Shown: positions 19,222 to 29,532 of the stretch, piece by piece | Position numbering within the stretch: the first letter of the stretch is position 1 | How the letters are laid out: each line of letters opens with the position of its first letter | Assembly (NCBI RefSeq): GCF_004770055.1 | Contig: NZ_RQEP01000018.1 | Location: 589,977 to 653,976 of the forward strand | Source: Leptospira semungkisensis | GTDB taxonomy: Bacteria; Spirochaetota; Leptospiria; Leptospirales; Leptospiraceae | Length of the DNA stretch: 64,000 bases | Direction: 5' to 3' | Notes under the pieces: model-generated | Database searches by the model: none | Seen by the model: only the letters and a program-made list of their open reading frames with translations | Told to the model about the DNA's origin: nothing | Made by a program: the position numbers and the translations under genes

Positions 19222-22200
19222 ATGAAAAAAAAAATAATCCAGCTGGTGCTCTTATTAGCTGCCCTTACGTTTACGCATGATATATTCGCGCAAAATTCGG
19301 GAGTAATATCCGGACAGGTATTGGATGCGCAAACTGCGGAGCCGATGTTCGGTGTTACCGCAATCATTCGAAGCTTAAATAAATATGGTCGTACGGACGT
19401 GGACGGTAACTACGAAATCGTAGGCGTCCCGGATGGAGAACACCAAGTAGAGTTCATCATGCAAGGGATGGACACTCAAAAGAAGAAGATAACCGTTGCA
19501 GGTGGTAAAGCCAGAGCCAACGTAGCGATGGGAGTAAAGAAACTCGAAACTGTCGTAGTAGAAGACAGAGCTCTCAATGATTCAGAATCCTCTTTATTGA
19601 AATTTCAGAAGAAGTCTGCTGCAGTATCCGACGGTATTTCTGCGCAAGCAATCAATAAAACTCCTGACTCAAGCGCGGGTGACGTTATCCGACGGGTAAC
19701 TGGTATTACTCTCGTTGGAGGAAGATTCGTATTCGTTCGAGGATTGGGAGAAAGATACTCCAATACTCTCTTGAACAACGTTCCCCTTCCGTCTACAGAG
19801 CCGAATAAAAGGATCGTTCCTTTGGACTTGTTCCCTTCTTCCTTGATCAAGAACATCATCGTTTCCAAGACTTTCATTCCAGAAGAACCGGGCGAGTTTG
19901 CAGGTGGAACAGTTAAGATTGAAACGAAAGAATATCCTGAAGAATTTTTCGTGAAAGTCGGCGTGCAAACCGGATACAACAATAACACTACATTCCAAAA
20001 CTTTAAAACGTATAGCGGTGGTGGACAGGATTGGCTCGGACTTTCTGAAGGGAATAGAAGTAGACCCGATCTAGTGACTGCGCTTCCTGGTGTTCCATTT
20101 AAGGAAGTCGGTACCGGTCAATACGGATATAATTCTAAGTTGATCACTGCCGGATCCTTGCAATTCAGCAACCAGTGGTCTCCGAGCCAAATCAATGCTC
20201 CTATGAACACAGGATTTAACTTCTCCACAGGTAATAAATTCGATTTGGGTGGAGATAAGAAATTCGGGACCTTATTCGCGATCACTTACAACAACGATTT
20301 TCAGTTCAGAGATGAAGCGGATAGCCTAAACCGTGCCGGTGGTGTGATCCCCGGAGCTCCGATTGGAGGCGCGAATACTAAGCTGATCCCATTCTATAAC
20401 TATAACCAAAGATGGTATGTGGAATCAGTGAACTGGGGTGCGATTCTGAACAATACTCTTCAGTTAGCTGCCGGTCATAGAATTCATTTTAAAAACTTCT
20501 TAAGCGTGAACAACGACAAGGAAGTTCTTATGTATAATGGTAACAGCAACGCGAGCGGTCAGGCGATCGGCGCGCAAAAGTTAAATTATATCATGAGAAA
20601 CCTTTTCTCCTCTCAATTGGGTGGGGACCATATCTTTCATATTTTTGGCAAGGACACCAAGCTAGACTGGAGAGTTTCCCAATCGGAAGCAAGAAGGGAT
20701 CAGCCGGATATGCGAGATACCATCTATGCGGTCAATAGCGCTCAATATGGATCCGCTCCTGCTATTCTGCAAGGCGGAACCTTGGGAAGCAGCCAGTTCT
20801 GGTCTAATACTGTGGACGTAAACCGATTTGCGGGAGCAGACTACGAGATCCCATTCAGCCAATGGGATGGACTCCAATCCAAGTTGAAAGTCGGTTACAG
20901 CTATCTGGATAGGACCAGAAGCTTCAGCGCGGAAAGATACTTCTTCCGTGAAGCTGCCGGTGGAACTAACTTAGCAGGCGGGCAACTTCCTCCTCCTTAC
21001 TACCCTCTTCCTCCTGAAATCGTTTATAACCCGGTCAACCGAGGAACACAAGGTTACTACGTAGATGATGCGACCCAGCCTACAGACAAATACGATGCGA
21101 AGCAAAAGCTTTCTTCTTATTACTCTCAGGTGGATATGCCTTTGCATCGCTTAGTCCGTTTCGTGGGTGGTCTTCGTTATGAGAATAACTTCCAGGCGGT
21201 TAAGACCACGAACCCATTCGATCCGAATGCAGAGTTCTTTGATAGATTCAATTACAAATCTTATCTGAATGCCTATGAACTTTCTATCGTAGATCCTACT
21301 TTCAGAAAACCGTATGCAATCAACGCGAACCAAAACGTTCTGCCTGCTGCAAACTTTATCTTCAGCCCGAACGACAAGACGAACATAAGAGCGTCTTACT
21401 CTGAAACGTTAGCAAGACCGGACTTCCGGGAAATGGCTCCATTCCAGTTCTTTAATATCTTGGGTGGAGGTATCGAGGTCGGTAACCAATACTTAACTAG
21501 AACCTATATCCACAACTATGACCTAAGATATGAATTCTATCCTAAGTCGGATGAGGTAATCGCGATCGGTGTCTTTGACAAGCAAATGGCATCTCCGATC
21601 GAGAAGGTTATGGAAGTAGATTCTCAGTTCCGCTATACTTATACGAATGCACAATCTGCTTACGTAAGAGGTATAGAGTTCGAAGCTAGAAAGTCTTTGA
21701 ATATGCTGCATGAGAAAATGGAAAGATGGTCCGTAGGGATTAACACCTTCTTCATTAAATCAGAAGTTTCCTTTAATGACTGGATCTATTATCAAGTCAG
21801 TGGTACTACCCAAAGACCTACTAACTTAAGCCGTCCTCTACAAGGACAGTCTCCATACGTGTATAACGTAAATCTACGTTATCGCTTCGATGAGAAGGGA
21901 GATCACTCGATCACATTGTTATATAACGAATTCGGACCAAGGATCAACGCGGTTGGTGGTCTTGGGATGCCCGATACGTATGAACGTCCTGTGGGCATGA
22001 TCGATATGACCTACGTCACCAAGCTATTCGAGAAGTTGGATATCAAAATTTCCGGAAAGAACCTGAACGACGCAAGGATCAAGATCGTACAAGAGAATCC
22101 TATCATGGATTCACTGGGTGGAACTCATAGCACTACGAATGGATTCAATATAGGAAGCAATTTCATTAACCTTGGAAGCCATTCGTATAAGGGCCAAACA

Positions 22201-22260
22201 ATCAACTCATATCGCCTTGGACCTACGTTCACATTTTCTGCTACATACACCTTTAACTAA
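19222..22260 (+). CDS. TonB-dependent outer membrane receptor
   Basis: A 1012-residue protein with a cleavable signal peptide (about residues 1-23, ending IFAQ). Residues 28-105 form a carboxypeptidase-regulatory-like beta domain ([20 protein letters not shown]...[19 protein letters not shown]). A TonB-box candidate LETVVVED lies at 108-115, followed by a plug domain ([38 protein letters not shown]) and a large beta-barrel with the TonB-receptor motif [10 protein letters not shown]. Such receptors take up a bound nutrient across the outer membrane using energy passed from the inner membrane by TonB. Substrate is unknown; the shared 11-bp repeats and neighbouring TonB and Pst genes point to a phosphate source (inference). 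Siderophore or cobalamin uptake remains possible. Confidence 0.93.
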   Translation: MKKKIIQLVLLLAALTFTHDIFAQNSGVISGQVLDAQTAEPMFGVTAIIRSLNKYGRTDVDGNYEIVGVPDGEHQVEFIMQGMDTQKKKITVAGGKARANVAMGVKKLETVVVEDRALNDSESSLLKFQKKSAAVSDGISAQAINKTPDSSAGDVIRRVTGITLVGGRFVFVRGLGERYSNTLLNNVPLPSTEPNKRIVPLDLFPSSLIKNIIVSKTFIPEEPGEFAGGTVKIETKEYPEEFFVKVGVQTGYNNNTTFQNFKTYSGGGQDWLGLSEGNRSRPDLVTALPGVPFKEVGTGQYGYNSKLITAGSLQFSNQWSPSQINAPMNTGFNFSTGNKFDLGGDKKFGTLFAITYNNDFQFRDEADSLNRAGGVIPGAPIGGANTKLIPFYNYNQRWYVESVNWGAILNNTLQLAAGHRIHFKNFLSVNNDKEVLMYNGNSNASGQAIGAQKLNYIMRNLFSSQLGGDHIFHIFGKDTKLDWRVSQSEARRDQPDMRDTIYAVNSAQYGSAPAILQGGTLGSSQFWSNTVDVNRFAGADYEIPFSQWDGLQSKLKVGYSYLDRTRSFSAERYFFREAAGGTNLAGGQLPPPYYPLPPEIVYNPVNRGTQGYYVDDATQPTDKYDAKQKLSSYYSQVDMPLHRLVRFVGGLRYENNFQAVKTTNPFDPNAEFFDRFNYKSYLNAYELSIVDPTFRKPYAINANQNVLPAANFIFSPNDKTNIRASYSETLARPDFREMAPFQFFNILGGGIEVGNQYLTRTYIHNYDLRYEFYPKSDEVIAIGVFDKQMASPIEKVMEVDSQFRYTYTNAQSAYVRGIEFEARKSLNMLHEKMERWSVGINTFFIKSEVSFNDWIYYQVSGTTQRPTNLSRPLQGQSPYVYNVNLRYRFDEKGDHSITLLYNEFGPRINAVGGLGMPDTYERPVGMIDMTYVTKLFEKLDIKISGKNLNDARIKIVQENPIMDSLGGTHSTTNGFNIGSNFINLGSHSYKGQTINSYRLGPTFTFSATYTFN

Positions 22261-22360
22261 AAGAGAGCAGATTACTGAAATCTAACGGAATCGAAACACG
22301 AATGAAACAAAAAAATAGTTCAATCGGGTTATCTGAATTGATTTGGAGGATAGATTCAAA

Positions 22361-24742
22361 ATGAATCGTTCTATAAAAAAAGTTGGGTACTTCCTGGGGC
22401 TTACTGCTCTTGGAATCTATGCCCTAAATTGCGGAGGCGGAGGAAGCAGCAGTGCCGGTGCCGCTTTAGCAGGCCTCTTGGGAGGAACTAGTCCCGGGGT
22501 TTATATTTCCGGAACTCTAGTGGATCAAAATAGCAATCCTATCGTAGGAGCTACTGTACAAATCGTAGGAAGAGGCGAAAGCTCTGTATCAGTGCTTCCT
22601 CCCGATTGGATAAAGAATTCTGCATCTAGTGCTACTCTTACTTCAAATTCTTACTTCTTTACAGGTGGAAAAACAAACGCAGCTGATAAGATCCCTGCTG
22701 GTTTCTTATACAACAACTCACAAGGTGCATCGGCAGCAAACACCAATAGTACTGCTGATGGATCAGTTGCTCCTTGCGACACTGTAGGTTCATTTGATGC
22801 AACTACCAAGGTAAATAGTGGTGCTAACTGCCCAGCAACATATATTACCTCAGTAGCAAAGGTTTTCGCAAACCCTGCAGCAGGATCAGATCCCGGTGTT
22901 GACTTTGTTAAAGCACAATGCGGTCAAGCTACGATCGACCAAATCAATGCTTGGACTGCTTCCGCAGGAACCTTTCCTGGACAATATTATGATGGTATAA
23001 CTGCACCTAGTACTCCGGCGACCGGAACTTTTGACGGGGCAGGCTATCCGGTTGGTCCTTTGGCTATGGCGTATAAAAATACCACAGTAAGGATTTATTG
23101 CGACGTTTCTACTCTGGACTCAGGGGCTGCTTCTGTTGGAATCGATACTGCAACTCAAACTGCAGGAACTCCGATCGCAACATTCGTGACTGGTTCAAAT
23201 GGAAAGTTCAGCGCAAAATTCTTAGTATCTAGCGTTGGTAACACTTACAGTGTTCTCGTAACTACAAGCGGTGGAACTGTTCTGAAGTCTCGTCGTTTGA
23301 AAATTAACAAGAACGGTGTGGCAACTCTACTTGCTTCCGTTGGTGAAAAAGGACCGAACGCAGCTTTGGAACTTTCCACTGGTAAAGACATTACAAGTAC
23401 TGAATCCAGCTGGAACAGCTTACTTTCAAGTGGGGCCAATCTCGATGGCAGAGGTCATTATGACTTCAGCTTCGGATCTGTTTCCGTAAACATGGTTTAT
23501 CCTAAAACTGGAAATATCATTTCTGGAACTCTATCCAGCAATGCTCACTTAACCAAAGCTGGAAGCCCTTATGTTCTAAGCGGAACTGTGATCGTTCCAA
23601 ACGGAATCACCATGACAATCGACGCTGGTGTAACCGTTTTCGGCGCTGTGAGCCCTGCAGGAGCACTTCTTGTTAAGGCTGGCGGTAAGCTGATCGCAAA
23701 CGGAACTGCTGCTGAACCAATTCTCTTCACTTCTTCTAAAGATGCTGGAACAAGAGCACCTGCTGACTGGCAGGGAATTATCATCCAAGGTAAAGGTGTT
23801 CAAACCTTTGGTTGCGGTGGTAACGCTGGTGGATGCCAAGCGATCGGAGAAGGAGATACAGGAGCATTCGGTGGAACTGATAACACTGATTCTTCCGGTC
23901 ACCTAAGCTACTTAGTCGCTCAGTTCGCTGGAGCACCATTCTCCCCAGGAAACGAAAGGAACTGTATCTCTCTCATGGGAGTCGGATCCGGAACTTCTTT
24001 CGACCACATCCAATGCCATCGCGGTTTTGATGATAGTTTCGAGCAATGGGGTGGAGCTTTCACTGCAAAATACATGGTTTCTTCTGCAGCTCGTGACGAT
24101 AACTTCGACTTTGCAGACGGATTCATTGGTAAATACCAATTTGGTATCTCTCAAGTCGTAGCAAGCGCTATCGCTGTAAACGATGACATCTCTCGCTGTA
24201 TCGAAGGTGATGGTAACTCCGCTCTTGCTTGCACAGGCGACGCAAGAACTGGTGGTGGTTGTGCTAACCCATACTTTGCAAACATTACTTGCGTAGGTGC
24301 AGGCGATGTAACGAACGCTGGTGGAGCAATCTTCGTAAGAAGAGCAGCTGGTGCTGCTGGACAAGTTGTGGGAGATTATACTCACTTCTTAGTTGATAAC
24401 CATGGAGCTCAAAAAGCCCTGGATTGCACAAGCGACTCTGCTCCTTCAAATGCGAACGTTAGCTACGTAAGTACTCACACTTCTGCTACCGGTGCTTGCA
24501 CAGGTGACGGTGGTGCTGACGTAAATACTGATATTGCGGCAAACTCTATTGCAGTAACATCTACGAATATAACTACTCCAAATTTCTTCCCGTCAACTGA
24601 CGCGACAGTAACTGGAAGTAGAGATACTACTACAGTAAGAAACTTTAGCGATCCGTTCTTTACGACCGCTACTTACTACGGTGCAATCGATCCAAATGGA
24701 ACCGATTGGACCGCTGGCTGGACTCAATACCCAGCTAACTAA
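22361..24742 (+). CDS. Large Gly/Thr/Asp-rich surface-type lipoprotein
   Basis: A 793-residue protein; the ATG at 22361 is preceded by a good GGAGGA ribosome site at 22345-22350, so upstream TTG readings are not used. The signal ends YALNCGGGG, with Cys24 as the likely acylated residue, followed by a glycine/serine-rich linker. Residues about 45-330 carry a carboxypeptidase-regulatory-like start (ISGTLVDQNSNPIVGATVQI). The part after about 380 (IVPNGITMTIDAGVTVFGAV...KLIANGTAAEPILFTS) reads like a right-handed parallel beta-helix, with paired cysteines later. It lies 100 bp after the TonB-dependent receptor gene on the same strand. A receptor-partner role, as for lipoproteins that pair with TonB receptors, is inference; no family is recognised with certainty. 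A strong terminator follows. Confidence 0.75.
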   Translation: MNRSIKKVGYFLGLTALGIYALNCGGGGSSSAGAALAGLLGGTSPGVYISGTLVDQNSNPIVGATVQIVGRGESSVSVLPPDWIKNSASSATLTSNSYFFTGGKTNAADKIPAGFLYNNSQGASAANTNSTADGSVAPCDTVGSFDATTKVNSGANCPATYITSVAKVFANPAAGSDPGVDFVKAQCGQATIDQINAWTASAGTFPGQYYDGITAPSTPATGTFDGAGYPVGPLAMAYKNTTVRIYCDVSTLDSGAASVGIDTATQTAGTPIATFVTGSNGKFSAKFLVSSVGNTYSVLVTTSGGTVLKSRRLKINKNGVATLLASVGEKGPNAALELSTGKDITSTESSWNSLLSSGANLDGRGHYDFSFGSVSVNMVYPKTGNIISGTLSSNAHLTKAGSPYVLSGTVIVPNGITMTIDAGVTVFGAVSPAGALLVKAGGKLIANGTAAEPILFTSSKDAGTRAPADWQGIIIQGKGVQTFGCGGNAGGCQAIGEGDTGAFGGTDNTDSSGHLSYLVAQFAGAPFSPGNERNCISLMGVGSGTSFDHIQCHRGFDDSFEQWGGAFTAKYMVSSAARDDNFDFADGFIGKYQFGISQVVASAIAVNDDISRCIEGDGNSALACTGDARTGGGCANPYFANITCVGAGDVTNAGGAIFVRRAAGAAGQVVGDYTHFLVDNHGAQKALDCTSDSAPSNANVSYVSTHTSATGACTGDGGADVNTDIAANSIAVTSTNITTPNFFPSTDATVTGSRDTTTVRNFSDPFFTTATYYGAIDPNGTDWTAGWTQYPAN

Positions 24743-24764
24743 GTAAGATTTAAAATCTAACGAT

Positions 24765-24797
24765 AGCCCGTTTCGATCCTTCGGAACGGGCTTTTTT
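24765..24797 (+). terminator. Rho-independent terminator after the large lipoprotein gene
   Basis: Stem AGCCCGTT (24765-24772) pairs with AACGGGCT (24785-24792) and runs into six T residues. It probably ends the receptor-lipoprotein transcript. Confidence 0.88.
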
Positions 24798-24829
24798 ATT
24801 ACATCAGCAAAAGACAAAATATATTAACT

Positions 24830-25336
24830 ATGACTCAAAAAATTTTCCGGCTACTCTTTATTCCCTTCATTTTCTCGTGCAATCTTGACTTTACAAATTA
24901 TCCGATTGCGAATTTGCAAAACAGCAAAGAAGAAGTTGTTGTTAAAGCAATTCAGGCTGCAGAGCAACAAGATGTAAAAGCGCTTTCTGCCTTAGCTCTC
25001 ACCGCTAACGAACACAATACTATGTTCTGGAATCATGTGGGAGAGAAATTCACTTCTGATGCGGGAATGACTCCTCAACTTGCATACGATCATATGACCA
25101 TGGAATCGAATATTGTAGTTAAGGAATTGTTCTTCAAAATAGGAGGAAAGGATTTCATTCTCAAAAATTTCGTTTGCAAACGTGCTCCCGAAAAATATGG
25201 ACCCTTTACCTTGCACATGGGTTGCATTTCTACCCTATACAGTCCTACCACGAAGGAGACCTTAACTCTCAGTTCGTTTAGAACAATTTTAGAATATAAA
25301 GGAAAATATAAGCTCTATCATCTGAAGAGAGAGTAA
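24830..25336 (+). CDS. Small lipoprotein of unknown function
   Basis: A 168-residue protein with a lipoprotein signal (hydrophobic stretch ending FIFSCN, Cys17). The mature part is mixed alpha/beta with no recognised domain; the only cysteines after the signal are in NFVCKRAPEKYG and HMGCIST. It begins 33 bp after the terminator, so it needs its own promoter, and ends 156 bp before exbB. Its position between the receptor unit and the exbB operon suggests a link to the same uptake system, but nothing in the sequence proves it. Confidence 0.65.
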   Translation: MTQKIFRLLFIPFIFSCNLDFTNYPIANLQNSKEEVVVKAIQAAEQQDVKALSALALTANEHNTMFWNHVGEKFTSDAGMTPQLAYDHMTMESNIVVKELFFKIGGKDFILKNFVCKRAPEKYGPFTLHMGCISTLYSPTTKETLTLSSFRTILEYKGKYKLYHLKRE

Positions 25337-25403
25337 GGCAAAGATTACAAAACGAAATCACCTAAACTCCAATAGACTGGTGTTAAACTATATCTGCGAT
25401 CAA

Positions 25404-25443
25404 TGTCGCCAACCCGTAATTGCTCCGTAATAATAACGTAACC
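25404..25443 (+). promoter_or_regulatory. Pho-box-like 11-bp repeats upstream of exbB
   Basis: Three strong 7-bp units are in exact 11-bp phase: CGTAATT (25415), CGTAATA (25426) and CGTAACC (25437). A weaker TGTCGCC (25404) extends the array upstream. It ends about 50 bp before the ATG, where it could contact a promoter. This is the cleanest copy of the motif in the window. Confidence 0.65.
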
Positions 25444-25492
25444 CAATTCGCTTACAAATGTCTCATAAATATTTACGGAGCTTTCGAAAGCT

Positions 25493-26332
25493 ATGCTTAA
25501 CCCTTATACTAATCTTTCCGTACGTCAGTGGATCGCCATTGTCTTTATCGGAGGATTTTTTACTGTTGCTTCTCTTCCTTTATTTTCTCAAAACAATACC
25601 GCTGCACCTGCGGCTCCTGCTGCAACCGGAACTCCAGCTGAGCAACCTGCAGCTACCGAGGCTCCCGCTGCTGCTGAACAACCTGCTCCAGCCGCACCTA
25701 AATCTGAAGTCGGTCTCTGGGATCTTTTTGAAAAAGGCGGATGGACAATGTATCCTCTGGCTCTTTCTTCCTTCGTTGCGTTAGGCGTTATCTTCGAAAG
25801 ACTTTATTTCCTATTCACTTCCAAACTTCTACCTAAAGGTTTCAATATCGACCTCGCAGAAAAGATGGAAAAAGGTGGAGTCGACGGTGCTAAAGAATTC
25901 ATCGCAGCAAATCCTAATTACAAAATTTCCGAAGTCTTGAAAAACGGAATCGAAGTCTCTGCAGGAGACGCTGAGATCTTTGCAAAAGGAATAGAAAGAG
26001 AAGCTGCCGAAGTAATCACGGTTCTCGAAAGAGGCTTAGTGATCATTGCAGCAGTTTCTACTATCGCTCCTTTGATCGGGTTCCTTGGAACCGTTTCTGG
26101 TATGATCAACGCATTCGATGCAATTGCTAACGCAGACCAAGTGAATGCGAAAGTGGTTGCAGGTGGTATTAAAGAAGCTTTGATCACTACTGCTGCAGGT
26201 CTTATTATCGCAATTCCTGCGATGACTTTCCACCAGTATTTAACATCCAGGATCGATGGTTTCACTTCCGAAGTAGAAGAGGCAGCTAACCGAATCTATA
26301 AGGAATTCTTGAAACAGAACGCGCGTTCTTAA
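25493..26332 (+). CDS. exbB: ExbB/TolQ-family proton channel protein
   Basis: A 279-residue inner-membrane protein with an N-terminal signal-like segment, an Ala/Pro/Glu-rich linker (about residues 34-68), and then the MotA/TolQ/ExbB domain. The first membrane segment lies within [20 protein letters not shown], and the conserved late segments contain [20 protein letters not shown] and a final helix near 225-245. With ExbD it forms the proton-driven motor that energises TonB. Three genes of the same complex follow at once, supporting ExbB rather than MotA or TolQ. Confidence 0.92.
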   Translation: MLNPYTNLSVRQWIAIVFIGGFFTVASLPLFSQNNTAAPAAPAATGTPAEQPAATEAPAAAEQPAPAAPKSEVGLWDLFEKGGWTMYPLALSSFVALGVIFERLYFLFTSKLLPKGFNIDLAEKMEKGGVDGAKEFIAANPNYKISEVLKNGIEVSAGDAEIFAKGIEREAAEVITVLERGLVIIAAVSTIAPLIGFLGTVSGMINAFDAIANADQVNAKVVAGGIKEALITTAAGLIIAIPAMTFHQYLTSRIDGFTSEVEEAANRIYKEFLKQNARS

Positions 26333-26365
26333 TCTTTCCGGATTCGTTCGGAAGAGGTCCGTTTT

Positions 26366-26785
26366 ATGATCCAATTAAAGAAAAAGAAAGAGCTCGAGGA
26401 AATATCCGCTTCTTCCATGTCGGATATCGCATTCCTCTTGCTCGTGTTCTTCATGGTAACTGCAGTCTTCTTCGTGAAGGAAGGTTTGAACATCTCTCTT
26501 CCTCGAAAAGACGCCGAGCCCACACTGATCCTGCGTGAGAATGTCTACGAGGTACTTGTCTCTGGAGACGTGATCAAGATGCGGAATACCAAGATCGGAA
26601 CCAGGGAATTCAGCAGTCTAAAGGAATTCCGTAAGGAATTAAACGCATTAGAAATAGATAATATTTCAGAAAAAGTAGCTCTAGTAAAAACAACCGGCGA
26701 CACCAAATATGCGAATATGTTGGATGCCCTGTCCGCCGTGCAATTGCGCGGATTTACTAAAGTTTCCGTAAAAAGGCTCAAGTAG
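26366..26785 (+). CDS. exbD: ExbD-family motor protein, first copy
   Basis: A 139-residue protein with one N-terminal membrane helix containing the essential Asp in [14 protein letters not shown], the proton-bearing residue of ExbD/TolR. The periplasmic domain follows (about 45-139), ending [18 protein letters not shown]. It starts 33 bp after exbB. It is paralogous to the next gene: the membrane segment is nearly identical but the periplasmic domains differ. Confidence 0.92.
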   Translation: MIQLKKKKELEEISASSMSDIAFLLLVFFMVTAVFFVKEGLNISLPRKDAEPTLILRENVYEVLVSGDVIKMRNTKIGTREFSSLKEFRKELNALEIDNISEKVALVKTTGDTKYANMLDALSAVQLRGFTKVSVKRLK

Positions 26786-26803
26786 TTAAGGAATACGCAT
26801 ATT

Positions 26804-27223
26804 ATGGCTCTGAAAAAGAAGAAAGCACCGCCTAAAATACCGGTGAGTTCGATGGCGGATATCGCATTCCTTCTCTTGGTATTCTTCATGGTGACTTCCG
26901 TTCTGGATACCGATCCGGATATTCCTATCGCTCTTCCTGATGTTCCGGGAGGCGAGCAGTTGAATAAAAAGATCGCGAACCTTTATTTGAGTGCAGATAA
27001 GGAAAAGAGTGTCTTCTACAACCAAGTGAAGATGCCGATCAACGAAGCAATTAACAATATTCGTGCTAAGCTTACTACGACTCCAGACTTGAAAGTTCTG
27101 GTCCACGCGGACAAGGAACTCCCCTATGCGGATCTGGATGGAGTCTTCGAACTCCTAAAGGAAGCCGGAGCATTGAAGGTCTCCCTCGTTACTAAAACTA
27201 CCCAAGGAGGTGGTCTCAAGTGA
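26804..27223 (+). CDS. exbD: ExbD-family motor protein, second copy
   Basis: Also 139 residues, with [16 protein letters not shown] as the membrane helix holding the key Asp, and a periplasmic domain ending [16 protein letters not shown]. It overlaps the tonB start by 4 bp, so translation is coupled. Two ExbD genes in tandem occur in other bacteria, where both may be needed or may form distinct dimers. Confidence 0.92.
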   Translation: MALKKKKAPPKIPVSSMADIAFLLLVFFMVTSVLDTDPDIPIALPDVPGGEQLNKKIANLYLSADKEKSVFYNQVKMPINEAINNIRAKLTTTPDLKVLVHADKELPYADLDGVFELLKEAGALKVSLVTKTTQGGGLK

Positions 27224-27804
27224 ACCAAAAAGTCGCTGAAGATACCGCTTCCAAGAGCAAGCTCAGAAAATTCATAGATCGTTATCGTCTAGAATTCTGG
27301 GTAACCACTTCTGTCGTACTTCAACTGCTTATCTTTTCTCTTTGGTATGTTCCTACTTTTCCTTCTAATCGATTGGAGAAGTTAGTGGATGAGGTTGCTT
27401 TCGTAGACAACCTAGTCATTCAGGAACCGAACACAGGATCTCCTGATGATGGTGACTTCGAAGAGACAGACACCCTAAAGAAGAAAGAGGACCCGAGGAT
27501 TGCAGGCGCACAGGATCAGGTGATCTCTGGAGCTACCTCACCTATAGATCTTTCGCCGAATGTTATCCCTCAGTACACCAAGGACGCTCAGGCTGCCGGT
27601 ATTACGGGAACTCTCACTATCGAAGTAGTGATTGCAGATTCGGGAGAAGTCTTAAGAGTTCGTAACATCGGCAAACCATTAGGTTTCGGCTTAGAGAATG
27701 CTGCGATCGATGCTTTCTATAGAAAGAAATACTCCCCTTCTATCTTAGAAGGAAAACCGATCACTGTCAAAGTGCTCGTCCCTGTTCGTTTCCAACTGAA
27801 CTAA
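27220..27804 (+). CDS. tonB: TonB-family energy transducer
   Basis: A 194-residue protein starting at GTG 27220. Residues about 23-41 form the single inner-membrane anchor. The C-terminal TonB domain (about 105-194) has the family pattern [21 protein letters not shown] ... [20 protein letters not shown] ... [10 protein letters not shown]. The usual long Pro-Lys/Glu-Pro linker is missing; instead there is a short acidic stretch (about 55-85), so the reach across the periplasm is short unless the partner receptor compensates. It is the last gene of the exbB operon and is followed by a long hairpin. Confidence 0.92.
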   Translation: MNQKVAEDTASKSKLRKFIDRYRLEFWVTTSVVLQLLIFSLWYVPTFPSNRLEKLVDEVAFVDNLVIQEPNTGSPDDGDFEETDTLKKKEDPRIAGAQDQVISGATSPIDLSPNVIPQYTKDAQAAGITGTLTIEVVIADSGEVLRVRNIGKPLGFGLENAAIDAFYRKKYSPSILEGKPITVKVLVPVRFQLN

Positions 27805-27811
27805 ACTCAAG

Positions 27812-27851
27812 GGTCTATCTCCTTTTTCTTTTGAGAAGAAGGAGATAGACC
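27812..27851 (+). terminator. Terminator after tonB
   Basis: A 13-bp perfect stem (GGTCTATCTCCTT at 27812-27824 with its complement at 27839-27851) follows the tonB stop. The downstream tract is T-rich but broken by C residues. Confidence 0.75.
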
Positions 27852-27992
27852 TCCTTCATTCTTCTTCTTAACTTTATACGAGAACACTCGTTCGAATTAC
27901 AATTTTATGATTTGCTTTTTCTTACCGATCCATTGAAATTGCGGACCTTAAGCGAGTTCTCTATTTTCATTGCTCGCTTAATTCACAAATGC

Positions 27993-28017
27993 CTAGCGTT
28001 ATTTTAACTAACGCTAG
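27993..28017. promoter_or_regulatory. Perfect palindrome upstream of MFS gene
   Basis: CTAGCGTTA (27993-28001) and its exact complement TAACGCTAG (28009-28017) are separated by 7 bp, and the MFS start codon follows 20 bp later. An operator of a TetR- or MarR-like repressor, or a leader hairpin near the ribosome site, would explain it. Confidence 0.45.
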
Positions 28018-28037
28018 TTCGGGAGATATCTTGAACT

Positions 28038-29360
28038 ATGGAAGCAAATCAATCCAAACACGCATGGAGAATACTACTCCTTCTCTTTTTAGCGAATCTA
28101 TTAAATTTTTTTGATAGAACAATCCCAGCAATTATAATAGAGCCCATCCGTCATGAATGGGATCTTTCCGATCTACAACTAGGCTTTGTAGGATCCGCAT
28201 TTACGATCATTTATGCGATTGCGGGTCTTCCCTTAGGTCGTTTAGCAGATATCGGTTCCAGAAAAAGAATTATAGGATGGGGACTTACTATTTGGAGCGC
28301 TTTTACTGCACTCAACGGTTATGCTTGGAACTACTTCACCTTTATCTTGGTACGAATGGGAGTCGGCATAGGAGAAGCCAGTTACGCACCCGCTGCAAAT
28401 TCTTTGATCGGCGACTTATTCCCCGCACATAAGAGAGCAAGAGCAGTCGGTATTTTTATGTTGGGACTTCCACTAGGCTTGGTCCTCGCATTCTTTACGA
28501 TAGGCGCACTTGTAAAAGCCTTCGGCAGTTGGAGAGCACCTTTCTTTATCGCGTCCATTCCGGGAATTTTATTAGCAGTTTTCTTCTTCTTTATTCATGA
28601 ACCTGAAAGAGGAGCAGCAGAGTCAGTTCAAGTCTCTAAAGAAAAGGTGGACCGACCAATCCAAAGAGTGTTGGGAATAAAAACAATGTGGTGGATCATT
28701 CTCTCCGGTTTGACTTTCAACTTTGCAGCGTATGCTGTGAATAGTTTCCTCGTTTCTCTACTACAAAGATTTTATCATTTCACCTTGGTAAAAGCCGCAA
28801 TTACAACTGGCTTCATTGTAGGAATCACCGGCTTGGTCGGTTTAACTGCTGGAGGATGGATTGCAGATAAGATCCACCAAAGATCTGAAAAGGGTCGCCT
28901 CTTATTCGGAGCGGTGAATTTGTTTGCCTCTTCCATTCTAATATGGCTGGCTCTCATGCAATCCGAAGAATTGGTATTGTTCTTTTCCCTTCTGTTCGGC
29001 TTAGGCTGGTTAGTCTCTTATAATTATTATACCTGCGTCTATCCAGCCATCCAAGACATTATCGTTCCCAGATTAAGAGCTACAGCAATGGCGTTATATT
29101 TCGCCGTAATGTACCTGTTAGGTGGAGCTGCCGGTCCGGCAGTAGTTGGTTGGTTCTCGGACTATCTCACCCATTCTGCAATGCTTCAAGCGGGAACAAG
29201 TGAAATGTCCGAACAATTTAAGGCGATCGGCCTACATGATTCCCTCTATTTGATCCCGATTACCGTCTTTCTGACCTCTATTTTCGTATTTTTGGCCTCT
29301 AAAAGCTTCTCCTCGGACGCAGCCAAAATGAAACAGGACATGGTCTCCGGCGGAAAGTAG
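28038..29360 (+). CDS. MFS transporter, spinster-like
   Basis: A 440-residue protein with 12 hydrophobic segments. The opening (LLFLANLLNFFDRTIPAIIIEPI), the loop GLPLGRLADIGSRKRII and the GIGEASYAPAANSLIGDLFP motif match the spinster/anion-carrier branch of the major facilitator superfamily, which moves organic anions, sugars or lipids. Substrate is unknown. It stands between tonB and the porin, with its own upstream palindrome and probably its own promoter. No clear 11-bp repeat array is seen before it, so its link to the neighbouring uptake genes is only positional. Confidence 0.82.
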   Translation: MEANQSKHAWRILLLLFLANLLNFFDRTIPAIIIEPIRHEWDLSDLQLGFVGSAFTIIYAIAGLPLGRLADIGSRKRIIGWGLTIWSAFTALNGYAWNYFTFILVRMGVGIGEASYAPAANSLIGDLFPAHKRARAVGIFMLGLPLGLVLAFFTIGALVKAFGSWRAPFFIASIPGILLAVFFFFIHEPERGAAESVQVSKEKVDRPIQRVLGIKTMWWIILSGLTFNFAAYAVNSFLVSLLQRFYHFTLVKAAITTGFIVGITGLVGLTAGGWIADKIHQRSEKGRLLFGAVNLFASSILIWLALMQSEELVLFFSLLFGLGWLVSYNYYTCVYPAIQDIIVPRLRATAMALYFAVMYLLGGAAGPAVVGWFSDYLTHSAMLQAGTSEMSEQFKAIGLHDSLYLIPITVFLTSIFVFLASKSFSSDAAKMKQDMVSGGK

Positions 29361-29465
29361 AACGAATTCTCTTAACAATGCATTTATGAGAGTAATATAA
29401 TATACTAATCCGACTAGCGCCTAAAATCCCCTAAAAACTCGTAATACAACTGAAACAGAGAGTTA

Positions 29466-29491
29466 ACATTTCCCGATTTTTACCCGAAAAA
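29466..29491 (+). terminator. Hairpin, possible terminator after MFS gene
   Basis: A 10-bp stem formed by CCCGATTTTT and its complement AAAAATCGGG, close together in the 297-bp gap after the MFS gene. The 3' side has no good U-run, so function as a terminator is uncertain. Confidence 0.4.
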
Positions 29492-29532
29492 TCGGGACTA
29501 ATATAGCCCTATTCTCGGCCATTTTGAGCGTT

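Noticed and set aside
23576..24385. Antisense open frames inside the large lipoprotein gene
   Set aside because: Serine- and cysteine-rich composition is a codon-bias shadow of the Gly/Thr/Asn-rich plus-strand gene; no start signal or recognisable domain.
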